Source of the DNA: Phlebotomus papatasi
Lineage: Eukaryota > Arthropoda > Insecta > Diptera > Psychodidae
DNA length: 64,000 bases
Assembly (NCBI RefSeq): GCF_024763615.1
Contig: NC_077224.1
Coordinates: forward strand, 36,342,712-36,406,711
Reading direction: 5' to 3'
Position numbers and translations under genes: made by a program. The stretch's first letter is position 1; the number at the start of each line of letters is the position of its first letter. Positions 55,205 through 64,000 of the stretch are shown piece by piece. The notes below the pieces were generated by a model, which saw nothing but the letters and a program-made list of their open reading frames with translations, was not told where the DNA came from and searched no databases.

Positions 55205-55402
55205 TAGGGGAAAGTGGGACATCTTTGAAAGTGGGACACCTTTGAAATCGGGACTTTTCATCTATTTTTAAATAAAATTGAGCCTTATCGTAATATAATT
55301 TAGCTGTGGAAACAGATTGAGAATCTAAAATATATCCCGATTAGTCTCAATTTTGTTTAAAAATATATGAAAAATCCCAATTTCAAAGGTGTTTTTTTTT
55401 TT
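55205..55402. mobile_element. MITE-like unit with TAGGGGAAAGTGGGACA end
   Basis: The left end TAGGGGAAAGTGGGACATCT repeats as GTGGGACACCTTTGAAATCG. The right part GAAAAATCCCAATTTCAAAG-GTG is its imperfect complement. About 200 bp, with the right terminus eroded into a T run. Confidence 0.45.
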
Positions 55403-55974
55403 GGTTTAGAGTGGAAGGAACGTCTGTCGCCACTTCAAGAACTTATCTGACCTTACCTTACTAATATCTTCAGTTATTAAAAAGTCTTTTTAAAATATTG
55501 ACTTATTATAATCAAGTTGTATTTGGCTACCGATCCGTATAATCTATTTTACTCAAAATGTTTGGAAAGTTAGTGATGGCCTTCTACAGCATTATATTGT
55601 AGGTAAATTCAAGAACTGACCAAGAATAAACCTTACAATTATTATCTCCTGTGGCTATTCTTATGGAAGATATTTACATGTAAAGGCATAATACCTAAAA
55701 GTTTAAAGGCATGATGAAAAAGTATTTCCCAAGTTATTTAATATTTTAATTAATTTAGTTAATTCATTAATTAGTTTCAGACTGGAGGCACAGTTGCCGA
55801 ATGATTCGAATTCCAAAATAAGAATTATGACTATTACAACTAGAGATGCCCATTTTGAAATTAGGTTTTTGACCCCTTATATCTCGGATCATGGGGATCA
55901 TGGGAGTTTTAGTTTTTTTTTTATTGAAAGCTCTGAGGCACAACTATAACATACTCCAAGGCTAAAATCGCATA

Positions 55975-56385
55975 AATAGCATAAATAATTAGAATAAAGG
56001 AGCGCAGTTTTTATTGGCTTATGCGTAGAAATTCTCCGATCTTCCTGAGATCCAAAGTTATGATCTACAAGGCTATCATTGTTCCTATTTGGAGCTAAAC
56101 GAAATCCAAATTCAAAGCGAAGCAAAATTGAAAATATTGCAAGCTTACCAATTCAAAGTTTTGAGGAAGTTGGCAAACGCGGATTGGTACATCAAAAACG
56201 ACACAATTCACCGTGACCTTCATGTTCTTTTTGTTAAGGAACAGGTTGTTCTTCGGCTCAGTCCTTGTTATATCAAAAAGCTTGAATGCCATCAAAATGT
56301 ACTTGTACAGCGCTTACCATTCAAGCGTTATAGACGATTAAAACGCCTTCACCCCCTTCAACCACTAGTAGACATCCCCTAAATG
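55975..56385 (+). pseudogene. Jockey-type reverse transcriptase C-terminal fragment
   Basis: Reading frames give SLRSKVMIYKAIIVPIWS, then, after a break, ILQAYQFKVLRKLANADWYI, KNDTIHRDLHV and RYRRLKRLHPLQPLVD. This order (K-YK-IIxPIW, IQxFQxKxLRxIxNAPWYxxNxxxHxDL, RRLKRxHPxDL) is the C-terminal end of Jockey-clade non-LTR ORF2 proteins. Palm motifs and the endonuclease are absent. It is a dead 5'-truncated fragment; poly(A) is not evident. Confidence 0.75.
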
Positions 56386-56436
56386 TGGTCTTCGGTGGTG
56401 TGATTTAGTATCAAATTGTTGGACCTGGATATGATA

Positions 56437-57286
56437 TAGGGGAGACTGGGGCAAAAAGTCACAAAACGGATATTTTATTTTTTTTACAAGCTACCCTAGC
56501 ACCCCAGAAATTTCTAGTGCTCTACAACTTTTTGAAAGTCATTTTCCTTTACTGTGTAAGAAAATACATTTATCGAGCTGTTTTCTAAGAGGTAATTTTG
56601 GGACCATTCTCAAAAATGCTGGGGCAAATAATACCAAGTATGGGATATTATCATATTTTGATTTGCTTTATTACGGGCTTTCGTAAATTAAAAAAAATAG
56701 CTAGGTGACATATTTTTATAGAAAATTTATTCCTCTACCTTTATAAAACACAGTTTTCTCTATCTGAACGAGAAAGTTATTTTCAAGCTATTTTAGAAAC
56801 AACACAAAAGAGACTGCTAATCGTTTAACTAATGCAAACAACAAGCGGCGAAACATGGAAATGACATTTCTTCTCGCCGTGAGACATCAGAAATTGCTTC
56901 GGTCTTTGTTACTTTTTACCTTAAGTAGTCATTTTTAATAAAAGGATTTCTGGAGAAAAGAACTTTTGTGAAATTCTAAAATAGATAGTGGATTCGTATT
57001 CAAAAAATCCAAATTATTTAGAAAATATTCACCAGTGCATCAATTTTGGAAAAGAAGTAGGTAATAATTGTTATCTTCTGCAAGGAAAATATTTCAAAAA
57101 TAGGGCTAAAAATTTCGATATTTTTTATTTTCTAAATTCCTTGTTCGAATTCTAAGAAACTTACAATATTGAAGAAGGTCTATGGAGGCTATCTATAGAA
57201 AAAAATTGAGAAGCTATCTTTTTTACCTTGGAAGATATTGAATTTTCAAATTTTTAATTTGTGACTTTTTGCCCCAGTCTCCCCTA
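56437..57286. mobile_element. 850 bp element with 29 bp inverted ends
   Basis: The left end begins TAGGGGAGACTGGGGCAAAA and continues AGTCACAAA. The right end (57258-57286) is its exact complement over 29 bases. TA stands at both edges. No protein is visible inside. It is the largest of the TAGGGG-ended elements here. Confidence 0.75.
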
Positions 57287-57649
57287 ATGAACGAAGTACT
57301 TTGCAATTATGATAAAATGACAAATGGTCATTATTGCATCTGAATCCTACTTTATTCTAACTATAAAATAATTTACTGAATGTATCTTAAGTATCATAAT
57401 GATGATAGATTGTAAATAAATTTGTTGTGAAATAGTGAAAAAATCTATGAGTGGTTAAAACGTATAAATGCAAAATTTGGGCCCTATCTGACGAAATCGG
57501 TTTTCACATCGGACCACAGAAACTGAGATTGTGAAAAATCTTAGCTAATTGATGAATTCTTTTGTATGATATACCAAAAAATATATATATTCTCAAATAT
57601 AGAACTTCTTTGACTATACGTTAGAATTTTATGTGATCTATAGTATTAA

Positions 57650-58358
57650 GGTTAGGTATCCTCGAGTCGACCGCTTCTCGACTAGACCATCCTGGGTCCC
57701 TCAAGTCGACCGGTGGAAATATTTATTCAATTTATTTACATTTACAATAATATTTATCGAATGGTTTAACATCATAGGGTCAATTATTTCATAATTAATT
57801 CAAATCAGTGAAAATATCATATAAATTGACCATAAAACACTGAAAAATCATCAGTGACGGAGCGTTAAGGTATTTCTTAAATGAATATTCGCAATTTTTC
57901 ATCAAATTATGGCATTACTTTTTGATATTCTTGACTTTTTTCTTAAGGAATTATTTCAATTATTACCCTTACAGATTACTTCAGAAATCAAATTTTGAGT
58001 CTAATCGCCATGACTAAGTTAAAGATTAATTTTATGTATTAAAATTGAAAGTGCATTTCAAATAAATTGTTCCTCAATTCGACCGGACGACGAATCATAG
58101 CAAGTGAAGCTTTTTTCACTTGAATGTTGTTTTACTTCTGAGTGAATTCATAAAAGTGAGTTTCCCTATTTATTTTAATGATTAAATAAATTTTAAGTGC
58201 TATTCATGATGTGTTAAACAAGCCAAAGTTAAATCTGTGACTTTATACTTTTGTGATTTGTTTAATTTTAAGAAAAAATGGGTGGTCGAGTAGAGGAACC
58301 CCAGGCGGTCGAGTAGAGGAACATTATGATATTGAAGTGGTCGAGAAGAGGAACACTT
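57650..58358. mobile_element. Element with TCGAC-rich terminal repeats
   Basis: The left part (57655-57716) carries GAGTCGACCGCTTCTCGACT and CCTCAAGTCGACCGG. The right part (58276-58357) carries three spaced copies of GGTCGAGTAGAGGAAC in the opposite sense. A GTTCCTCAATTCGACCGG word lies between, at 58070. The whole looks like a 700 bp non-autonomous element with inverted subterminal repeats, just upstream of the WDR83-like gene. Confidence 0.5.
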
Positions 58359-58886
58359 TGCATTTTTGAAACATTTTAATTTTTTTATAATTTAAAATTA
58401 TATTATGACTAAATGAAGTTCACAATTAGATAGAAAAGGATCTATTCTATAGTTTTAGGTAAAAACCCTATCAAAAAACACAAATTATAACTGTTTTTTC
58501 ATAAATTTTTCACAAAACCATGCAACCTCAAAACAAATATAATCAAATGTACGCTATTAATTAAAAATTCTCGATCTTCTCACTGATACTGCTCAATGTA
58601 TGTACCACTGATGATTTTTGTCTATAAAATAATCTACTAGTATCTTTCCTCAATTATTTTGCAATACAATCATTAAATTAATTGCAAAGAAAGTGATTCT
58701 TCCATTCCTAACGACCAAAATTTAAAAGCTTTCCAGTTCGTCCACGCGCAATTCCAATGGACTGAACATCGAATTTGTGGAAATATTCCAACTCCAAGCC
58801 ACCCCTGGAAGTCTATGACTTTTGTTTTGCATTGCTTTGAGGTTAATCGTGTTATGTTTTGATTAGCACAAAATTGATCTTTTTTC

Positions 58887-59846
58887 ATGGAATTAGTGAG
58901 GAAAAAGTCCATCAATTGCAACCAGGGTGCAATTAGAGCCGTCCGCTACAATGGTGAGTTGGTGCATTGGGCAGAAAATGGGTATATACCTGTGAAAATC
59001 CAATTGGAAAATTTGCAATTGCAGCTGATGGCGCTTATGCTCTAACTTGCGGCTCCGACAAGAAGATAAAACTTCTGAATCCACTCACGGAGACACTCCT
59101 AAAGACATATGGGGGCCATGGGGATGAAGTATTGGATGTGGTGGGCAGTTGCGATAGTGCAAAAATCTTGTCAGGGAGTCTCGATAAGAGTCTGATCTAT
59201 TGGGATGTGACAACTGGGCAGGTAATTAGAAGACTGAGACATCATGCGGGTGCAGTGAACTCTGTGAAGCTCAATGAAGAGTCCACGGTAGCGGTTATCG
59301 GGCTCTAGGGATAACACAGTGATGTGCTGGGGACATGAGAGTGCCCAAAATGGAACCGGTTCAGGTGATGAATGAGGCCAAAGATTCGGTTATTGAGGTG
59401 ATTGTTGCCAATCACCGCATCATCGCTGCCAGTCTCGATGGGTCTGTGCGCCAGTATGACATCCGGGCGGGAGAAGTGATCACAGACAGCCTGGATTGTG
59501 CTATTGTGAGCATAGCCAGAACCAGGGATGGCCAATGTCTCCTGCTCTCCTGTCACGATGGCATCATGCGCCTCATGGACAATGACTCCGGGGACATCCT
59601 GGCCAACTACCGCGGCCACACCATGATGAACTACAAAGTGGAATGCGGAATATCTGTTCGGATTCCCACGTAGTCTCAGGATCGGCTGAGGGTGTTGCAG
59701 TGATCTGGGAATTGGTCCAGGGCAAGGGAAATCCGTCGTATTCCCATCGGCAACAAAGTCGTGCACTCCATTGCTGTCCATCCCACCGGAACTGACGTCA
59801 TCTTCGCCTGTGGTCAGAGATTCACGTCTGGGGCTACCCCTATTGA
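58887..59846 (+). pseudogene. Wdr83: WDR83/MORG1-like WD40 gene, frameshifted
   Basis: WDR83 is a WD40-repeat scaffold linked to ERK signalling and splicing complexes. The gene starts MELVRKKSINCNQGAIRAVRYN, has a 71 bp GT-AG intron (58953-59023) at a natural position, and resumes ADGAYALTCGSDKKIKLLNP. WD repeats continue in order to VHPTGTDVIFACG and end EIHVWGYPY before a TGA at 59844-59846. The frame breaks near 59300 (two bases lost), 59331 (one gained), 59653 (one lost), about 59728 (one gained or two lost) and 59816 (one lost). Between breaks the protein is well conserved, without stop codons. Because the intron is kept, it is not a processed copy. Either a recently dead gene or consensus errors. 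Confidence 0.75.
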
Positions 59847-60047
59847 AAGGCAAGTACTCCCAAACTTTTTTCTCTAATATCAAAATGTTCCTGAATTTAG
59901 AGCAAAACCACACAAAAAAAAGACACTCGAGAGACTTTAGGAAGAGATCTATGCAATATTTTGTGCAAATCATGACGGGGGTTTTTCTTTTCAACAAAAA
60001 AAAAATCAAAAACCAAAATTAGAAAAAAGAAGAAATAATTTTCGGTG

Positions 60048-60053
60048 AATAAA
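60048..60053 (+). promoter_or_regulatory. AATAAA downstream of WDR83-like gene
   Basis: First AATAAA after the TGA, about 200 bases downstream, in a suitable place for polyadenylation. Confidence 0.35.
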
Positions 60054-61814
60054 ACCCCAAGCATGTCATTTAGATTAGAAAAGATGGATTGAATTGTGTG
60101 AAAAAAGCACAATTTGGATAAAGAGAAAAACTTTTCCTAAGAATAATCGAATACATAAAGTTCCTAATAAAGTAGTGATAATTTTGCGAGGTATTGTTAA
60201 ACACTTAGATTTCGAATATACAATTTTACTCTCTTTTTAATTAGAATTTTTTTATGGTAAAAAAGAAAGAAAGAAAAAACTTTGTAAGCTCTAACTATTA
60301 GCATACTCGTACTTTTTGCTTGAAATTTTCCTTTTTTGTTGAGGAAAAAAATGTAAGGGACAATTAGCCACTTGCAGAATTTGTGTTCTTGAGAGATAAA
60401 GTAATATAGAATAAAAATATCGGCTACAGTGAAGAGCAAAAGTGTTGAATCAAGTTTTTTTATTCAAATATATCTAATAACATTTGTGGGAGGAGTCAAA
60501 AGTTCCACCCACAATAAATTGACCATAACCTTTTTAATTATAAATTCAGGATTTTTCCTGATCATGCGAGTTCATAAGTAAAGCATCTTTTGATTGGAAG
60601 GAACATAAAGAGACAGCTTGGGGCGTGCTCAACATTTTTCGCATTATCTAATTTTATTTTCACTTACCGTTTTCCACAGTTTCAATAATAAATAATTCAA
60701 TTTAAAATATAATTAACTTTTCTTTTGGGATTCGTACGCTAGACAAAAAAAGGGGCGTGGTCAATTTTAGTGAGTAACGCCTTGAGGTTCTTCGAACCAA
60801 CAAATTTGTGTGAATTACTAATTTATACGATTATGGGATTTACCCACTTTTTTACATTCTCAACTGAAAGATAACGAATTTAGTTCACCGTTATCTGCTA
60901 AAAATTTCAATTTTCATGAGAATATTAATTTGGGATGTTGAATAATTGAAAAATAAAAAATGCAAAGCAAGAGTCTTAAAAACGCTCGAAGTTTGTCACA
61001 AATTCTCATCATTATGAACTAATAAGAAGATAAATTTTTTTTAAAAATATATTCTAGATTATTTAAAAATGTTCTTTCAGAAATTTTTGAATATTATTAA
61101 TTTATTTTATTATAAAATCCTTCAATAAAATTTTGAATTGAATCATATTTTTATAAACTTCTATTCCTAAATTCAATAGACATTTTTTTAATATTGTTTT
61201 ATCAATGCTTTCTTAAAAAATTGAAATTGCAAATATTTTATATGACCACCGCCATCTTAGCGTTGGTTATCAACGTACTCTAGAATGAAAGTAATGAAAA
61301 ACTCTTTCCTAGCCATACGTTCATAACCCTGCTTTAATTTCAACTAAACCTGGATTTTATTGATTATTTTTCACATACATTGTTATTTACTTTATTTTCG
61401 AATTTATTCAATAATTGGGTTCACCTATGCAAAAAAAAAGAAAATTTAGTGCAAATTTTGAGGACATTTAAAATTTTTTGCCAACAAGATTTCAAAAAAA
61501 AAAATTAAATGTTTATGTTAAATACATTTAACATAAAAACATGAATTTAAATGTTGACTTCATTTAAACACCAAAAAAATTTGAAGTATTCAAGAAGTTC
61601 ATTTTTACAGCCAATTGGGCATGCACATACCGACTAACCGACTATATGGAAGATATATATTGCAATTTAGCCTCAATTTTATAATTTAAGGAATATCTCT
61701 GCCTAAGATACTCAAAATCGGGAAATCGTTTTTTTTTTCAATATTTCGATGTCGAATATTTCGAAATATAACTATTTTCGATTTTAATAAATTTGAAAAT
61801 TGAAAGCTGAGAAA
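60054..61814. other. A+T-rich intergenic, nothing recognised
   Basis: No coding, RNA or clear element signal. A TTTATGTTAAATACATTTAA inverted word near 61510 is the only small structure noted. Confidence 0.4.
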
Positions 61815-62000
61815 TTAACCCACAAAAAAGTTCGTAAAAGTTTGTATTTTTTCACAAACATTGTTCGTTATGTGATCATTTGGCGAATTTTTTGTTTTTT
61901 TACGAATATTAGTTCGTAAATGTTCGTAAGCACACAAATAATTTTCGTAAAATGTTACCATTTGTTCGTAAAGTTTTGTCAGAGAAACAAAAATATGTAA
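61815..62000. repeat. TTCGTAAA-rich repeat, copy 2
   Basis: It shares AAAAAGTTCGTAAAAGTTTG, ACAAACATTGTTCGT and ACCATTTGTTCGTAAAGTTT with 22660-22790. Non-coding. Confidence 0.5.
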
Positions 62001-62149
62001 ACAATCCATTCTAAAGCGTGTAAACGAAAATATTTCCCATTTAAAAAGTGGCTCTCAAATATTAACCACAGATATCTAATTAAAAAAATAAATATATATT
62101 TAGAAAGATATTTTTATTGGGATATTTCTAGATTTTTAGTTTTTTTAAT

Positions 62150-62800
62150 CCAATGGTTTCTCACCGAAATCTCGAACCTTTTTCTTAACTCCCATCATTA
62201 GGAACTTGACAAACACGTATCCACGGTCTCGGACGACTTTCTTCCACTTTCCCTCAAAATCCGGCAAATTTTCAGCTGGCTGATCCTTTTTCCTGAGATT
62301 TGTCTTAAAAATTTCCCAGTATTTCTCAATCTTCCTAAATGTAGGACGGATTGAATATCTTTCTCACAGCTTTGGAATCCTTTGAAAAGGTGATCGTTGA
62401 GTTTACGTGACTTTGTTTTAGGACTTTGACGCCATTTGTCGGTCCGTTAGGAAGTAGCTTGAGCTTTGTAAGCAATCAAACTATTCCTCTCTTTGATTTT
62501 ATGGACCATGCGCCAATGTATTCCCATCTTTTTGCCAAAATCTTGCACAAAAAGATTGAGTTGTTTCTAGAAAACATTTCAGGCTTGAATCACAGGCTTT
62601 TGGTCATTTCTTCCTGGCTTCTAAGCAACAGTCTTGAGTTCCTTGAACCGAATTATAATCTTTGGGACAGTGGAGCGGAACATTTCTTGGTCAATTTCGC
62701 GATTTTAGCATCTCCATCTTTTTGCAAATACTCAGTCAAAAATCAATATTTTTTAACAAGAATTTCACCAAAAGAAAGCTAAATTAAATTCTCTTGAAAC
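62150..62800 (-). pseudogene. Decayed Tc1/mariner-type (maT-like) transposase
   Basis: Minus-strand frames give IAKLTKKCSAPLSQRL, RIQELKT and RPGRNDQKPVI near the start, then MGIHWRMVHKIKERNSLIAY and KAQA. After breaks, IEKYWEIFKTNLRKKDQPAE, FEGKWKKVVRDRGYVFVKFL and MMGVKKKVRDFGEKPLD follow. This order (helix-turn-helix, then PxxxxWxxxKxxLRKK...FxxxWxxxxxxxxxxxxxxxMxGVKxKVRxxG) fits the N- and C-ends of maT-like Tc1/mariner transposases. The catalytic middle is deleted and several frameshifts are present. Confidence 0.5.
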
Positions 62801-62879
62801 GACAACGAAGTAGAAAACAAAATCTAAAGTCTACTACTTTACGTCAAGCGAATGGGAAATATTTTCTTTAACATGCTTT

Positions 62880-63075
62880 AATATCTCTAATAATTGGGAG
62901 GATGACCTGCTTATGCAATCCACTGGTGTGGGCTTCAGACTGTTGCGAGCACCTGTACTATGTCCTACCACTCAATACAAACTCACGCCCGTACTCACTG
63001 AGATCGTACGGTCGACTATACTATTATAGTCGTCTTCACCATCACCACAGACGCTGACGCTGGCCTAGAATGGAG
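62880..63075. other. G+C-richer block with a GACTATA hairpin
   Basis: A 200 bp stretch of near-balanced composition in A+T-rich DNA, with GACTATACTATTATAGTC forming a short stem-loop (about 63012-63030). No coding frame or tRNA-type boxes recognised. Could be a SINE body or unique DNA. Confidence 0.3.
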
Positions 63076-63224
63076 ACATTGCGTTTCGAATATTTAGGGT
63101 TGCCTTTTCAGAGCATTTATTGCTATTAAACGAGAAATTTGAGTGTTACAAATGTACGAACAAAGTATGTAAAGGAACGAAAAATGCTCGTCAAATATGC
63201 TCAGTTACGAACGATTTTTGTGAA

Positions 63225-63560
63225 AAACGTAGTCAAGTTCCTCAAATTTGAACTCCTCAAATTTGAACGACAGTTGAGTTCAAAATGTAAAATTTGAGGT
63301 TATGTGAAGAAAGTTTTGCGTGAAGTGCCATTTTTCTCTGGTATTTCTTCAATATTATCGTTTTATATTAACTTTCGCAAAAAATTCCATTCATTTCACA
63401 ATAAATTACATTGATATATTCTCTAAAGTTGTTTATCTTAATTTACGGAAAGTGCAATTCACATGAATGCCGTTACGTTTTTGAAAATATCGTTCAAATT
63501 TGAGGAGTGAGAATGTCATCTATACCCCCCAAATGTTCAAATTTGAGGAACTCTACTGTA
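63225..63560. mobile_element. MITE with GTTCCTCAAATTTGAAC ends
   Basis: AGTTCCTCAAATTTGAACTC followed by CTCAAATTTGAACGACAG at 63235-63275 is mirrored by CGTTCAAATTTGAGGAG and GTTCAAATTTGAGGAACTCT at 63492-63555. CAAATTTG is itself a palindrome. It is non-coding, about 330 bp. Confidence 0.55.
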
Positions 63561-63749
63561 CAAACTTTGACGAACTTTTTTGTGGGTTATATGATTTACG
63601 AGGATTTCGTAAGTTCCCAATAAAAATTCACAAACATTTAAACAATTTTACCAAATATTTTTTCTCTATAGACAATATTTTTTTTCGGAATTTGAAAGGT
63701 ACTTGGTGGCAATAGCCCCGCTTCTACAAATAAAATTTGGTTGCTTTTG

Positions 63750-63930
63750 GCACACCTTTTAGATCATATATAGGAAATATTCATGAAATCAAAATCCACG
63801 TGTCTTTCTATTAAACGTTTTGCAAATCTTGCAAATATCTATCCCTTACTCTTTTGCACTCTTCTTCTTCTTTTAAACATCAAATTAAATTCAATTCTAA
63901 TTTTGACTGCCAAAGAGTGAGATAGTCATA
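63750..63930. repeat. Dispersed repeat, copy 2 (GCACACCTTTTARATC)
   Basis: Same block order as 34728-34930: GCACACCTTTTAGATC, GAAATCAAAATCCACG, CTCTTCTTCTTCTTTT and AACATCAAATTAAATT. Confidence 0.45.
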
Positions 63931-64000
63931 TGCGAAAAGTTTGAGTTACTGTGTTATCACACTTGCACATTAAAATTTTAATATGATTCACATTAATTGT

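Noticed and set aside
58887..59846. WDR83 as a processed retropseudogene
   Set aside because: A natural 71 bp GT-AG intron is kept and no poly(A) tail or target duplication was found.

Overview
This window is AT-rich eukaryotic DNA from an insect, most likely a nematoceran fly. The evidence is GT-AG introns, AATAAA signals, an Ac3-type adenylate cyclase, a CLIP-domain serine protease homologue, an insulin-receptor-like decoy and a dense load of short inverted-repeat elements. A sand fly-like dipteran is my guess; the sequence does not prove the species.

Four protein genes can be supported. (1) On the + strand, 6737-30495, an 18-exon gene for a complete type 3 adenylate cyclase (1114 codons; every exon joins in phase). 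(2) On the + strand, 35756-37245, a 3-exon CLIP-domain protein whose trypsin-like domain has lost its catalytic serine. (3) On the - strand, 52580-37582, a 6-exon gene for an insulin-receptor ectodomain with one transmembrane segment and a 94-residue tail but no kinase. It converges tail-to-tail on gene 2 with 336 bases between the stop codons. (4) On the + strand, 58887-59846, a WDR83/MORG1-like WD40 gene that keeps a short intron but is broken by about five small indels.

The rest is intron and intergenic DNA full of mobile-element debris. The 8.9 kb intron 3 of Ac3 holds MITEs, a SINE nested in a MITE, a PIF/Harbinger remnant and a dispersed repeat also found elsewhere. Intron 5 holds a large inverted repeat and an inverted minisatellite. 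Intron 9 holds a 1.46 kb element with perfect 20 bp ends and two younger elements inside it. Intron 17 holds a roughly 200 bp tandem repeat interrupted by a MITE. The 11 kb first intron of the decoy receptor holds a 1.9 kb fold-back element and an intact LINE-like unit with ORF1 only and a perfect 16 bp target-site duplication. From 53 kb to the end there are more MITEs, a Jockey-type fragment and a Tc1/mariner-type fragment.

The most interesting items are the membrane-anchored kinase-less insulin receptor, the ORF1-only retroelement, the catalytically dead CLIP protein, the frameshifted WDR83 copy, and a large family of elements whose ends begin TAGGGG. No CRISPR array, bacterial operon or true tRNA/rRNA gene was seen. 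All exon boundaries are my own reading of splice signals and family similarity, not of transcripts.
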